A DNA stretch of 64,000 bases from Schleiferilactobacillus perolens DSM 12744 (GTDB lineage Bacteria; Bacillota; Bacilli; Lactobacillales; Lactobacillaceae). Positions within the stretch are counted from its first letter, which is position 1, and every line of letters begins with the position of its first letter. The position numbers and the translations under genes were made by a program. Below, piece by piece: positions 48,302-57,936 of the stretch. The DNA lies in contig NZ_AZEC01000005.1 in assembly GCF_001435585.1 (NCBI RefSeq), forward strand, positions 1 through 64,000, read 5' to 3'. Under the pieces are notes generated by a model, which was not told the DNA's origin, made no database searches, and was given only the letters and a program-made list of their open reading frames with translations.

Positions 48302-49433
48302 TTCAACAACGCAAAGCGATACCCTGTATTGTATGGGGTGCGGTGCACAGCTGCAGACAGACAGACCCAATCAAGCGGGGTATATTCCGGCGGCGGCGTT
48401 GGCCAAACAGCAGGCTGCCGGAGGTGAGACACTTTACTGTCAGCGGTGTTTTAGATTACGGCACTATAACGAGATCACGGACGTCCCAGTGGATGACAAC
48501 AAATTTACCCAGTTGCTTAATGAACTTGGAAAAGTCGATGCGTTGATTGTCAACGTGGTGGATGTTTTCGATTTTGCAGGCAGTGTGATTCCAGGATTAC
48601 ACCGGTTCGTCGGGCACAATCCGGTCATTTTAGTGGGTAACAAGGCTGATATTCTTCCCCATTCAGTGAAACGCCGGCGGGTGACTGACTGGCTGCGTCG
48701 CCAGGCCAGTATTCAGGGACTGCGGCCAGTGGCCATTCAGCTGGTCAGTGCCCAGTTGGGCTGGCAGGTACCGGAACTCTTGGCTTTGATTGAAAAGGAG
48801 CGGCGCGGCCGGGATGTGTATTTTGTTGGGACGACCAATACGGGTAAATCGACGCTGATCAATGCCATCATCAAACAGGAAGCAGGGATTCAAGACCTTG
48901 TCACGACTTCCCGTTTTCCTGGAACGACGTTGGATCGGATCGAAATTCCGTTGGATGATGGTCAGCAGTTGATTGACACCCCCGGAATTATTCAACCCGC
49001 GCAGATGGCCCATCTTTTGTCAGCTAATGATTTGAAGATTGTGAGTCCGCAAAAGGAAATGAGGCCGCGGACCTTCCAGTTACAACCGGGACAGACGTTA
49101 TTTCTTGGCGGTCTCGGACGCATGGATTTCACCGATGGGCCTGCAGGCAGTTTCACAGTCTATGTCGATAATCAACTCACGGTCCATCGTACGAAACAGA
49201 CCAATGCCGATGCGTTTTGGGAAAAGCATCGGGGTGAACTGCTCACGCCGCCGAGTCAGGCGGAACTGTCGGCCATGCCAGCCCAAAAGCGATACGATTT
49301 CACCCCCGGTGAACGTTCAGACGTGGTGATTGCCGGTTTGGGTTGGATCAACGTACCGGCCCGTGCGGTCTTAGCGATGTATGCCCCTGCTGGCATTGGC
49401 GTAAGCATGCGGGCATCACTCATTGGGAGTTAA
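48285..49433 (+). CDS. yqeH: Ribosome-assembly GTPase YqeH
   Basis: Circularly permuted GTPase of 382 residues needed for 30S assembly. An N-terminal zinc finger (C-M-G-C near 16-19 and C-Q-R-C near 53-56) precedes G motifs in permuted order: G4 VGNKADI, G1 GTTNTGKSTL, G3 DTPGI. The C-terminal domain is likely RNA-binding. The ATG at 48285 lies behind AAAGGAG within the end of yqeG, showing coupling. Confidence 0.95.
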   Translation: MQNSNDSTTQSDTLYCMGCGAQLQTDRPNQAGYIPAAALAKQQAAGGETLYCQRCFRLRHYNEITDVPVDDNKFTQLLNELGKVDALIVNVVDVFDFAGSVIPGLHRFVGHNPVILVGNKADILPHSVKRRRVTDWLRRQASIQGLRPVAIQLVSAQLGWQVPELLALIEKERRGRDVYFVGTTNTGKSTLINAIIKQEAGIQDLVTTSRFPGTTLDRIEIPLDDGQQLIDTPGIIQPAQMAHLLSANDLKIVSPQKEMRPRTFQLQPGQTLFLGGLGRMDFTDGPAGSFTVYVDNQLTVHRTKQTNADAFWEKHRGELLTPPSQAELSAMPAQKRYDFTPGERSDVVIAGLGWINVPARAVLAMYAPAGIGVSMRASLIGS

Positions 49434-49449
49434 AAGGAGTACACACAGA

Positions 49450-49776
49450 ATGACATTAACAGGTAAACAAAAACACTACTTACGCAGCCAAGGACAAACG
49501 ATGAAGCCGTTGTTTCGGGTGGGCAAGAATGCTGTGACCCCCGAATTTATCGACCAAGTGGATACGGCATTGGCCAAACGGGAACTGATTAAGATCTCAT
49601 TGCTGCCCGCAGCAGAGGTTTCGTTAACAGAAGCCTTGAGTGGTTTGCAAAATGCACTGCCGACCGTGGAAGTGGCCCAAACGATTGGCAAAACGGCACT
49701 GCTTTATCGGCCGGCCAGCAAAGAGAAGAATCGGCATTACTCGGTTGAAGTCCAAAAGTTGGGGACCCCCCAATGA
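49450..49776 (+). CDS. yhbY: YhbY-family RNA-binding protein (CRM domain)
   Basis: CRM-domain protein of 108 residues associated with pre-ribosomes. The family start L-T-G-K-Q-K-x-Y-L-R and the G-K-N-A-V-T/ELIKI segments are visible. AAAAGGAG 11 bp before the ATG. Its stop overlaps the nadD start (ATGA). Confidence 0.94.
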   Translation: MTLTGKQKHYLRSQGQTMKPLFRVGKNAVTPEFIDQVDTALAKRELIKISLLPAAEVSLTEALSGLQNALPTVEVAQTIGKTALLYRPASKEKNRHYSVEVQKLGTPQ

Positions 49777-50453
49777 CATGCCGCACTTTGACCCAGACTC
49801 ACGTGACTGCCCACACAGTGACGGCGCCGGTCATTGGTACCGAGATCAAACGCGTGCTGCTGGCCAGCATGCAGGGACACCAAATTGGTATCCTGGGCGG
49901 AACATTTAATCCCCCGCATTTGGGCCATCTGCTAGTGGCCGAGGGAGTTTACAATGCATTGCACCTTAATAAGATTCTGTTCATTCCCGATGCCACGCCG
50001 CCGCACATCCAAGGGAAACACGCGCTTCCCGCCAAAGAGCGGGTCGCGATGGTGAAAGAAGCCATTGCGGACAATCCGCACTTCTGCTTGGATCAGATTG
50101 AGGTTAAACGCGGTGGTAAATCCTACACAGTGGATACAATGAAAGAATTAAAACGCCGGGACCCGCTGGCCCAATACTATTTCATCATTGGTGCGGATAT
50201 GGTCAATGATTTACCCAATTGGCATCAAATTGATGAATTGGTTAAGTTAGTGACTTTTGTAGCGGTCCGCCGGCCAGGAGTCACACCGCAGAGCCAGTAT
50301 CCAGTAATTTGGGTGGATGTACCGCAGGTGGCCATTTCTTCCAGCGGTATTCGCCGCCGGGTGGAGAAGGGTGAATCCATTCGTTATTTGGTCCCCGACG
50401 GAGTGGCCGCGTATATTAAGGAGCATCATTTGTATGAAAAACAGCACGCTTGA
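49773..50453 (+). CDS. nadD: Nicotinate-nucleotide adenylyltransferase
   Basis: Joins ATP and nicotinate mononucleotide to form deamido-NAD. Motifs G-G-T-F-N-P-P-H-L-G-H (about 41-51) and I-S-S-S-G-I-R-R-R. The protein (226 residues) carries a 35-residue N-terminal extension before the nucleotidyltransferase core, as in other lactobacilli; the ATG at 49773 overlaps the yhbY stop. Its end overlaps yqeK by 20 bases. Confidence 0.93.
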   Translation: MTCRTLTQTHVTAHTVTAPVIGTEIKRVLLASMQGHQIGILGGTFNPPHLGHLLVAEGVYNALHLNKILFIPDATPPHIQGKHALPAKERVAMVKEAIADNPHFCLDQIEVKRGGKSYTVDTMKELKRRDPLAQYYFIIGADMVNDLPNWHQIDELVKLVTFVAVRRPGVTPQSQYPVIWVDVPQVAISSSGIRRRVEKGESIRYLVPDGVAAYIKEHHLYEKQHA

Positions 50454-51057
50454 ACCAATCCTTCCTTATGATTGGGCAGAACTCGAAAAGCGGGTGCAGG
50501 CTCGCATGACTCAGAAACGGTTTGCTCATTGTCAACGGACAAGTGCGATGGCCGTGAAATTAGCTGAGCAAAATGGCGGCGATGTCTTACGGGCCAAGAT
50601 TGGCGGCCTTGTTCATGATTACGCAAAGCAAATACCCGATGCTGATTTTATCCAGGCCATTCACGATCATCATTTACCGGATGACTTGTTGCATTATGGG
50701 AACGCCATTTGGCACGGTATCGTCGGGGTTTACTTTATTGAAGATGAGCTAGGTCTCCATGACCCAGCAATTCTGCAGGCGGTCCAAGAACACACGACGG
50801 GGTCACCCGAGATGCCACTATTGGCTCAGATTATCTATATGGCTGATTTCATCGAACCGGGCCGCTCATTTCCTGGCGTGGAAAAAGCTCGGGCGATTAC
50901 GGCCAAAAATTTACAAGCCGGTGTCTTGTTTCAATTAAGTCATGAGCTAACCTATTTAGTGGAAAAACAAGAACCAATTTACCCTCTGACTTTTACCAGT
51001 TATAATGCATGGGTAAAGCGGATTAGCCAAACAACACAAGCAAAGAAAGCAGAGTGA
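50434..51057 (+). CDS. yqeK: YqeK-type HD-domain Ap4A hydrolase
   Basis: HD-domain phosphohydrolase of 207 residues. Metal ligands H-C-x-R-T and H-D (GLVHDYAKQ), then W-H-G and H-T-T-G. YqeK proteins were shown in other Firmicutes to be symmetrical diadenosine tetraphosphate hydrolases; that is the probable role here. Start ATG 50434 behind TTAAGGAGC within nadD. The stop overlaps the rsfS start (GTGA). Confidence 0.92.
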   Translation: MKNSTLEPILPYDWAELEKRVQARMTQKRFAHCQRTSAMAVKLAEQNGGDVLRAKIGGLVHDYAKQIPDADFIQAIHDHHLPDDLLHYGNAIWHGIVGVYFIEDELGLHDPAILQAVQEHTTGSPEMPLLAQIIYMADFIEPGRSFPGVEKARAITAKNLQAGVLFQLSHELTYLVEKQEPIYPLTFTSYNAWVKRISQTTQAKKAE

Positions 51058-51422
51058 AATACTTTTTGAACAGTCAAGAGAAATTACAAATCGCCGTCAC
51101 TGCGGCCGATAATAAACGGGCTGAAGACATTGTCGCCCTCGATATGCAGGAAGTCAGCCTACTGGCAGACTATTTTGTGATTATGAGCGGTAATTCTGAA
51201 CGGCAGGTCCAAGCCATTGTCGAAGGTGTCATTGAAGCCGAAGAAAAGGCCAATGTCAGTGTCCAAGGGGTCGAAGGTAACAAGAATTCGCGGTGGATTC
51301 TGATTGATTTGGGTGATGTGGTTGTCCATGTTTTCCAAAAGGAAGAACGGGCCTTCTATAATCTAGAAAAATTATGGTCAGATGCACCAGTCGTGGATGT
51401 TCAGCAATGGATCACCGCATAG
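51054..51422 (+). CDS. rsfS: Ribosomal silencing factor RsfS
   Basis: Binds L14 on free 50S subunits and blocks joining, saving energy in starvation. The 122-residue protein has the family pieces K-R-A-E-D-I-V-A-L-D, L-A-D-Y-F-V-I-M-S-G-N-S, W-I-L-I-D and V-V-V-H-V-F. GTG start overlapping yqeK by four bases. Confidence 0.96.
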   Translation: MKYFLNSQEKLQIAVTAADNKRAEDIVALDMQEVSLLADYFVIMSGNSERQVQAIVEGVIEAEEKANVSVQGVEGNKNSRWILIDLGDVVVHVFQKEERAFYNLEKLWSDAPVVDVQQWITA

Positions 51423-52165
51423 ATTACACCATCTTTGCCCAGGTTTATGACCGTTTGATGGATAAAACCATGTATCAGTCCTGGCAAGATTTCGTCACAC
51501 AACATTATCCCCAGTCTGCCCCTGGTCGGTTGCTCGATTTGGGCTGCGGAACAGGGGATTTTGCTGTACGGATGGCTAAGTTGGGTTGGCAAGTGACAGG
51601 TCTTGATTTGTCGGCTGACATGTTGACACTCGCCAAAGAGCGCGCGGACAAGGCGCACGTGACAGTGGACTGGATCCAGGGAGATATGCGCCAACTGGCC
51701 GGCTTAGGGACTTTCGATGTGGTCACGTCATTCGATGATTCCATCTGTTATTTGCCTGATCTGGCGAGTGTCCAGGCTACGTTTGAAGCCGTGGCGGGAG
51801 TCTTGCCGGCGGATTGCCCGTTCTTTTTTGACGTCCACTCACTGCACCAGGTAGATGATGTATTTCCGGGTTTCATGTTCAACGATATCACTGAAGACAG
51901 TGCTTTCCTTTGGAGCAGTTATGAGGGCAAAGTCCCCCACAGTGTCGAACATGAACTCACTTTCTTTACTTATGACGACACCATTGACGGCTATACGCGA
52001 GCGATGGAGATTCAAACGGAGCGCACGTATCCCGCAGCGGATTACCGGCAGGCGTTGATCCAGGCCGGCTTTTTGCCGCCTCAGTTGACGGCAGATTTTG
52101 GGCGGGGAGAAGTGCGGCCAGATACTACTCGGTGGTTTTGGCAAGCCGTGCGCGCCCATGCTTAA
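51407..52165 (+). CDS. YqeM-type SAM-dependent methyltransferase
   Basis: Class I methyltransferase of 252 residues with motif I LLDLGCGTGDF (about 42-52), the acidic end of strand 2 (GLDLSADML) and QGDMRQL. The substrate is unknown; the gene is a constant companion of rsfS. It starts 16 bases before the rsfS stop, and its own end overlaps tmcAL by 8 bases. Confidence 0.9.
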   Translation: MDHRIDYTIFAQVYDRLMDKTMYQSWQDFVTQHYPQSAPGRLLDLGCGTGDFAVRMAKLGWQVTGLDLSADMLTLAKERADKAHVTVDWIQGDMRQLAGLGTFDVVTSFDDSICYLPDLASVQATFEAVAGVLPADCPFFFDVHSLHQVDDVFPGFMFNDITEDSAFLWSSYEGKVPHSVEHELTFFTYDDTIDGYTRAMEIQTERTYPAADYRQALIQAGFLPPQLTADFGRGEVRPDTTRWFWQAVRAHA

Positions 52166-53303
52166 AGCAGTGGGAATTATTGCCGAATATAACCCCTTTC
52201 ATAATGGTCATCGCTATCAGCTGCAGCAGGCTCGGCATCTGAGTGGTGCCGATGTGGTTATCGTGGTGATGAGTGGCAATTACGTTCAGCGGGGAGAGCC
52301 GGCTTTACTGGATAAGTGGACGCGGTCGGCCGCGGCAATCGAAAACGGTGCGGATTTAGTCATGGAATTGCCCCTCAATACGGCGGTTCAGCCGGCGGAT
52401 CGTTTTGCCCGGGGCGGTATCTACGCACTGGCTGGTTTGAATTGTGCTGCGGTGGCTTTTGGCACAGAACAGCCGGACTTAAATTATGCTCAATTGGGTC
52501 AGCAAATTAATGATTTACCTGCCGAACCGGCCGCGTTCATCGACTATTCCCAGACCTACGCCACTCAGCTGAATGCAGTCTATCAGGAGCGGTTGCATGT
52601 TCGGTTAGACGATCCCAATGTCATCTTAGCGTTGGGCTACGCCGCTGCGAATGCTAGCCTGATGAATCCCATGACACTGGTACCCGTACCGCGGGTCGCT
52701 GTGGGTCATGATGAACCGAGCGCCGTGGGTCATTTTGCCAGTGCGAGTGCACTGCGGCAGATGTGGACAAGTGATTTTGCATCAGCCTATGTACCGACCA
52801 GTGCCTGGCAGCTGTACCAGGATGCGCCCGTGGTGCGGTGGGAAGATCTGTGGCCATACTTGCATTATCGGTTACTCACCATGACACCCGTGCAGCTGCG
52901 GGAAATTTATCAAATGACGGAGGGACTGGAATACCGATTTATCCAACAAAATCGGGACGCAGCCAGTTTTTCTGATCTACTCCAACGAGTGAAGACCAAA
53001 CGCTTTACTTATAGCCGTCTGAGCCGAGTCGCCCTATATACTTTATTGGCTTGCACCAATCAAGAAATGAATAACACCCAGGGCCCATTACGGGTATTGG
53101 GGTTTTCACCAATCGGGCAGCGCTATTTGAAACAGATACGTTCCCAGGAAGAATCCACGGTAATTACCAACGTGAACGCAAAAAATGGGGCAGACACTGC
53201 GCCTTATGGCTTGACGATTCGGGCGGATCGTGTGTATACATTAGTTAATGGGCATTCCCAAAATTTCGGCCGTGCCCCGTTCCAATACAGAAAGGATGAA
53301 TGA
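52158..53303 (+). CDS. tmcAL: tRNA(Met) cytidine acetate ligase
   Basis: Forms ac4C at the wobble position of elongator tRNA-Met using acetate and ATP (YlbM/TmcAL family). The 381-residue protein has the nucleotidyltransferase signature AEYNPFHNGHRYQL (about 9-22), V-V-M-S-G-N-Y-V-Q-R-G-E-P and a C-terminal R-V-L-G-F-S. The ATG lies 8 bases inside the preceding gene; the stop overlaps the yceD start (ATGA). Confidence 0.94.
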   Translation: MLKAVGIIAEYNPFHNGHRYQLQQARHLSGADVVIVVMSGNYVQRGEPALLDKWTRSAAAIENGADLVMELPLNTAVQPADRFARGGIYALAGLNCAAVAFGTEQPDLNYAQLGQQINDLPAEPAAFIDYSQTYATQLNAVYQERLHVRLDDPNVILALGYAAANASLMNPMTLVPVPRVAVGHDEPSAVGHFASASALRQMWTSDFASAYVPTSAWQLYQDAPVVRWEDLWPYLHYRLLTMTPVQLREIYQMTEGLEYRFIQQNRDAASFSDLLQRVKTKRFTYSRLSRVALYTLLACTNQEMNNTQGPLRVLGFSPIGQRYLKQIRSQEESTVITNVNAKNGADTAPYGLTIRADRVYTLVNGHSQNFGRAPFQYRKDE

Positions 53304-53899
53304 CCATCAGCATGTTGCAATGGACAGAAGCAGAATTGCGCAAACAGGGTAATCGACCAATCACTTTTGACCAGGAAATCAAACTGATGCCTGAGCTGGC
53401 CGATCGCTTTGAATCGGTGAGTGATGCGTCGAATTACCGGGTACAGGGCACGATTGAGCAGGATGGCGTGGGCTGGTTAGCCACGGTCCAAGCCACTGGC
53501 GAAGTGACTGCCCATTCCACGCGCTCGCTGGCCCCGGTTCGGGTGGCCCAAGATTTCACCTTCGCGGAATTATGGATCCCCCAAGATCGCTGGGGTTCTG
53601 ATGCGGCGGATACCTTGATGGATACTACTAGCGTGCTTACAATTCCCATGCTGCACGATATGATTGACATTTATTCCGCTGTTTCCGATCATATTGTGTT
53701 GGAATTACCGTCTCAAATTCTGACAGAAGATGAGGCCAAGGAAGGCGTCATGCCGGCTGGCAAGGATTGGCATGTCATCTCTGAAGCGGAATATGATGCG
53801 CAAAAGAAGGCTGACGAGAAGCCGAACCCGGAATTAGCGAAATTGAAGGACTTGTTAGACAAGAACCAAAAAACAGATGACAATGATCCCGCCAAGTAA
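53300..53899 (+). CDS. yceD: YceD/DUF177 family protein
   Basis: Protein of 199 residues of the DUF177 family, linked to 23S rRNA and 50S metabolism. The pattern V-x-G-x-x-x-x-x-x-x-x-T-G and the acidic, lysine-rich C-terminus fit, though the usual cysteines are missing here. In most bacteria rpmF (L32) follows immediately; here none is seen before gnd. Last gene of the yqeG operon, with overlapping start. Confidence 0.78.
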   Translation: MTISMLQWTEAELRKQGNRPITFDQEIKLMPELADRFESVSDASNYRVQGTIEQDGVGWLATVQATGEVTAHSTRSLAPVRVAQDFTFAELWIPQDRWGSDAADTLMDTTSVLTIPMLHDMIDIYSAVSDHIVLELPSQILTEDEAKEGVMPAGKDWHVISEAEYDAQKKADEKPNPELAKLKDLLDKNQKTDDNDPAK

Positions 53900-53925
53900 C
53901 GAATAGTGGCGCTCGCGTTCGATTC

Positions 53926-53998
53926 TGGTATCATTGAAATGAAGAGTAAATAGGTCTTCTAATCCGTTTGCCCAAGGGACTAATGGATTGGATTACCT
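53926..53998 (+). promoter_or_regulatory. gnd promoter and leader hairpin
   Basis: Extended -10 TGGTATCAT (53926-53934), then a leader stem formed by AGGT/ACCT and AATCC/GGATT (53952-53965 with 53985-53998) ending 9 bp before the TGGAGG ribosome site. Confidence 0.4.
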
Positions 53999-54019
53999 GA
54001 TAAAAATGGAGGTTTAATA

Positions 54020-55441
54020 ATGGACAAGCCACAAATTGGCGTCATCGGTATGGCCGTCATGGGCAAGAACTTGGCTTTGAATATTGAAAGCCGGGGATAC
54101 ACAGTCGGAATTTTTAACCGGACTGGTTCTAAGACGGAAGCAGTCATGAAAGAACACAGCGATAAAAAGTTAGTGGCCAGTTACACCTTGGCCGACTTTG
54201 TTAATTCATTAGAGAAACCGCGTCGGATTGTGATGATGATTAAAGCCGGTAAGCCAACGGATGCTGTGATCGCACAGTTATTGCCATTGCTCGATAAGGG
54301 CGACGTGTTGATCGATGGGGGTAATACATTCTTCGAAGACACAATGCGGCGCAATGCCGAACTGGATAAGTCCGGGATCAACTTCATCGGCATGGGCGTT
54401 TCCGGTGGTGAATTAGGGGCCCTAGAAGGTCCGTCACTAATGCCTGGTGGTCAAAAAGAAGCGTATGATTTGGTGGCGCCTATCCTAGAGCAAATCTCTG
54501 CAAAAGCTAAGGATGGTGCACCTTGTGTCACTTATATCGGGCCCAATGGTGCTGGCCACTATGTCAAAATGGTGCACAACGGAATTGAATACGGTGATAT
54601 GGAGCTAATTGCAGAAAGCTATAATCTCTTGCGGCAATTACTCGGTGAAACGCCAGAAAACTTGGCAGATACCTTCTCCGAATGGAATAAAGGCGAACTG
54701 TCCAGCTACTTGATTGAAATTACCGCCGATATCTTAACGCGGAAAGATGACTTAGGCACTGGTAAACCAGTGGTGGACGTCATCTTAGACGCTGCGGGTA
54801 ATAAGGGTACTGGTAAATGGTCTTCTCAAAATGCGTTGGAATTAGGCCAACCGCAAACCCTGATCACAGAATCCGTATACGCCCGTTATATCTCCGCATT
54901 AAAAGACGAACGGGTGGCCGCCAGCAAGGTGTTGCCGGTGCACACTGGCAAGCCGGACTTAGGCGATCACGCTAAGCTCACTGAAAAGATTCGGGAAGCT
55001 CTGTATTTCGCAAAGATCATGAGTTATGCGCAAGGCTTCGCCCAGATGAGTGCAGCTTCTAAACAATATGATTGGCACTTAGACTTTGGTGAGATTGCTA
55101 AGATCTGGCGTGCTGGCTGTATTATTCGAGCTCAATTCTTGCAAGAGATCACGAGCGCTTACAAGCGTGATCCAGAACTGGGTAATTTGCTGCTGGATCA
55201 ATATTTCCAGGACATTGCCGATAAGTATCAGCAAAGTGTCCGGGACGTGGTGGCCATTGCCGTCCAAGCGGGTATTCCGACTCCTGCTTTCTCTGCAGCC
55301 ATCAACTACTATGATTCTTATCGCAGTGCTGTTTTACCCGCCAATTTGATTCAGGCCCAACGGGATTACTTTGGTGCGCACACGTATCTGCGTAACGATC
55401 GGCCAGGCGTGTTTCACTACACTTGGTACAAAGAACAATAA
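54020..55441 (+). CDS. gnd: 6-phosphogluconate dehydrogenase, decarboxylating
   Basis: Oxidises 6-phosphogluconate to ribulose-5-P and CO2, yielding NADPH. The 473-residue length is standard. Motifs: [20 protein letters not shown] at the N-terminus, G-G-N-T-F-F-E-D-T, the signature [20 protein letters not shown] and the C-terminal G-x-x-x-Y-x-R-x-D-x-P tail region. Flanked by its own promoter and terminator. Confidence 0.97.
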   Translation: MDKPQIGVIGMAVMGKNLALNIESRGYTVGIFNRTGSKTEAVMKEHSDKKLVASYTLADFVNSLEKPRRIVMMIKAGKPTDAVIAQLLPLLDKGDVLIDGGNTFFEDTMRRNAELDKSGINFIGMGVSGGELGALEGPSLMPGGQKEAYDLVAPILEQISAKAKDGAPCVTYIGPNGAGHYVKMVHNGIEYGDMELIAESYNLLRQLLGETPENLADTFSEWNKGELSSYLIEITADILTRKDDLGTGKPVVDVILDAAGNKGTGKWSSQNALELGQPQTLITESVYARYISALKDERVAASKVLPVHTGKPDLGDHAKLTEKIREALYFAKIMSYAQGFAQMSAASKQYDWHLDFGEIAKIWRAGCIIRAQFLQEITSAYKRDPELGNLLLDQYFQDIADKYQQSVRDVVAIAVQAGIPTPAFSAAINYYDSYRSAVLPANLIQAQRDYFGAHTYLRNDRPGVFHYTWYKEQ

Positions 55442-55468
55442 TCGGTCAATTTAATCAAATCTTCTTGG

Positions 55469-55507
55469 ACAAGGTGCTTGCCAACTGGGCGAGCACCTTG
55501 TTTTTTC
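55469..55507 (+). terminator. Intrinsic terminator after gnd
   Basis: ACAAGGTGCTTGCC / GGCGAGCACCTTGT stem and T-run. Confidence 0.92.
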
Positions 55508-55521
55508 GGCATTCGCCGCAG

Positions 55522-55550
55522 TTTCGCTCTCTGTGTTTCTGTGGTAGAAT
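55522..55550 (+). promoter_or_regulatory. Promoter of the two-component operon
   Basis: TTTCGC, 17-bp spacer, TAGAAT with TGG before it (extended -10). Confidence 0.45.
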
Positions 55551-55633
55551 GAGAACAAATCTGCTCATGTATGACAAATTATTTCCTTATTACATGTGAC
55601 TTTTTTAGCAAGAACGGGAGTGGCAAACGCATA

Positions 55634-56320
55634 ATGCAAAGTATATTGATTATTGAAGATGAAAAGAACTTGGCCCGGTTTGTGGAACTCGAATTACAAC
55701 ATGAAGGCTACAAGACGGAAGTGCACAACAACGGCCGCACGGGGCTGGAGGCCGCATTAAAGCATGATTGGGACGCAATTCTGCTGGATCTCATGTTGCC
55801 CGAATTAAATGGCTTGGAAGTTTGTCGGCGTGTGCGCCAACAAAAGAATACGCCCATTATCATGATGACTGCCCGGGATTCTGTGATTGATCGCGTATCC
55901 GGTTTGGACCATGGGGCGGACGATTATATCGTCAAGCCTTTTGCCATCGAAGAATTACTGGCTCGGTTGCGGGCGTTGTTACGACGGATCGACATCGAGA
56001 ATGCGCATACGCAAAATAAGCAGCACACCATCACTTATCGTGACTTAACCATCGAGAAAGAGAATCGGATCGTACGGCGTGGTGACGAGGTCATTGAGTT
56101 AACGAAGCGGGAGTACGAATTATTATTGGCGTTAGTGGAGAATATTAATGTCGTCCTTTCCCGGGATGTCCTCCTGCGGAAAGTATGGGGTTATGATTCC
56201 AGCGCGGAAACCAATGTCGTTGATGTTTACATTCGTTATCTGCGCAACAAGATTGACGTTCCCGACAAGGCCAGTTACATTCAGACTGTCCGGGGTACCG
56301 GGTACGTTATGCGGTCGTGA
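55634..56320 (+). CDS. OmpR-family response regulator (ArlR-like)
   Basis: Receiver plus winged-helix regulator of 228 residues. Receiver: E8-D9, phospho-acceptor Asp52 in LLDLMLPELNG, Thr79 and Lys101 (VKPF). DNA-binding domain from about 130, with LTKREYELLLALV and VRGTGYVMR at the end. It resembles ArlR/CsrR-type regulators involved in envelope and adhesion control. The ATG at 55634 is favoured over 55571. The kinase gene follows after 9 bp. Confidence 0.92.
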   Translation: MQSILIIEDEKNLARFVELELQHEGYKTEVHNNGRTGLEAALKHDWDAILLDLMLPELNGLEVCRRVRQQKNTPIIMMTARDSVIDRVSGLDHGADDYIVKPFAIEELLARLRALLRRIDIENAHTQNKQHTITYRDLTIEKENRIVRRGDEVIELTKREYELLLALVENINVVLSRDVLLRKVWGYDSSAETNVVDVYIRYLRNKIDVPDKASYIQTVRGTGYVMRS

Positions 56321-56329
56321 TCGTTTTTT

Positions 56330-57919
56330 ATGGCGAAGCACACAGAAGACAAATCAGAAAAGAAGCGGCGGATCGACTGGCGCTTATCTCTGCGCACTAA
56401 GTGGACGTTGATCGTGGCTGGGACAATGGTCATTTTCTTCGGCATTTTCACCGGTGTGTTATATCACTCTGTGTCGCAAATCCTCTTAGCCCGGGAGCAG
56501 GGGAGCGTGCAGAACACATTGACAGCCGTTTCGCAACGCCTCTCACCATTCAAGAAAGATTTGACGATCAATGACGTCAACCCCGTCTTGAATCCCAATT
56601 TTGTCGTGAGTAACGACGATCAGCGGGGCAGGCCAGATCAAGGCAGCTTTTCGCAGGATTCACTGGTCGCGATGATGATGCAGGAACAAGTGACTGTGAC
56701 GGTATTTAACCGCCAGCATCAAGTGGTCTTCAATTCTCGCAATCCAGCGATTGATTATCGCAATATGACCAACGGTGTGCATGTCATTAAGCAGGATGGC
56801 GGCAATCGCATGTTTGGTGTTCTGCAAATTCAATCGGCCATGACGGGTCAAAATATTGGTTCGGTAATCGTAAAGAACAGTCTGACTGGTTACAACGCGA
56901 GTATGTATCGGCTTCTGATGCAAATTATTTCCATTGGTTCACTGGTATTCGTTCTGATATTGGCGGTCAGTGTGTATTTGATGACCAAGCTGCTGCGGCC
57001 AGTGAAAGAAATGACGGAAACGATGGCCGTCGTGCATGATGATCCGAATACCGATATTCGGTTACGACCGTTACGTGGTCATGATGAGTTGAGCCAGCTG
57101 GTGGACGAATTTAACGGTATGTTGGATCGGCTCCAAAGATATATTCAACAACAACAGCAGTTCGTTCAGGATGTTTCCCATGAGTTACGTACACCCGTCG
57201 CCGTATTGGAAGGCCACTTGCAGTTGCTGAACCGTTGGGGCAAGGATGACCCCCAAGTGCTGGATGAATCCTTGGACGCGTCCTTGCAGGAACTGGGGCG
57301 AATGAAACACTTGATTCAAGAAATGCTCGATTTGACGCGGGCCGATTCTGCCGCCACGACCCACCCGACAGCCGTGACGGTGATTACCCCGCTTCTGCAG
57401 GAAGTGTATAACAACAGTAAGATGCTCCATCCAGATTTTCAAATCGAAAGTGATTTTGATTTACCCCAATCCGCGGCTGTTCAAATTTATCGCAATCACC
57501 TTGAACAGGTCTTGATTATTCTGATTGATAATGCGGTTAAATATTCGCGCCAGCGCAAAGAGATTCATCTGAGCGCCGCCACAGACGAACGCAATGTGTC
57601 GATCATTGTCCAAGACTTCGGTCGGGGCATTGCCGCCAAGGATGTCTCGCAAATCTTTAATCGTTTCTACCGTGCTGATGAGGCGCGCAGTGATGAAGAC
57701 GTCTCTGGTAACGGGTTAGGATTATCCATTGCTCACCGGTTGATTACAGAATATGGCGGCCAAATTTCGGTTGAATCCGCTGAAGGGCACGGTTCTGTTT
57801 TCCGTATTGATCTGCCATTGTTTAAAGGTCCTTTGCCGCCGGATGAGGCGGCTGAAGCTACGGATCATCATCATGATGATGATCCGGGCTTACCGCCAGG
57901 CATTATCAAGATGTCTTGA
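56330..57919 (+). CDS. Sensor histidine kinase (ArlS-like)
   Basis: Membrane kinase of 529 residues. TM helices at about 25-48 and 196-218 frame an extracellular sensor domain of 145 residues. HAMP 219-272, His284 in DVSHELRTPVAVLEGH, and an ATPase with N-box DNAVKYS and G-L-G-L-S. The C-terminus carries an unusual D-H-H-H-D-D-D-P cluster after the ATPase, a possible metal-binding tail. The ribosome site is weak, suggesting coupling to the regulator. Confidence 0.93.
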   Translation: MAKHTEDKSEKKRRIDWRLSLRTKWTLIVAGTMVIFFGIFTGVLYHSVSQILLAREQGSVQNTLTAVSQRLSPFKKDLTINDVNPVLNPNFVVSNDDQRGRPDQGSFSQDSLVAMMMQEQVTVTVFNRQHQVVFNSRNPAIDYRNMTNGVHVIKQDGGNRMFGVLQIQSAMTGQNIGSVIVKNSLTGYNASMYRLLMQIISIGSLVFVLILAVSVYLMTKLLRPVKEMTETMAVVHDDPNTDIRLRPLRGHDELSQLVDEFNGMLDRLQRYIQQQQQFVQDVSHELRTPVAVLEGHLQLLNRWGKDDPQVLDESLDASLQELGRMKHLIQEMLDLTRADSAATTHPTAVTVITPLLQEVYNNSKMLHPDFQIESDFDLPQSAAVQIYRNHLEQVLIILIDNAVKYSRQRKEIHLSAATDERNVSIIVQDFGRGIAAKDVSQIFNRFYRADEARSDEDVSGNGLGLSIAHRLITEYGGQISVESAEGHGSVFRIDLPLFKGPLPPDEAAEATDHHHDDDPGLPPGIIKMS

Positions 57920-57936
57920 TTCAAGGGGGAGTAAAA

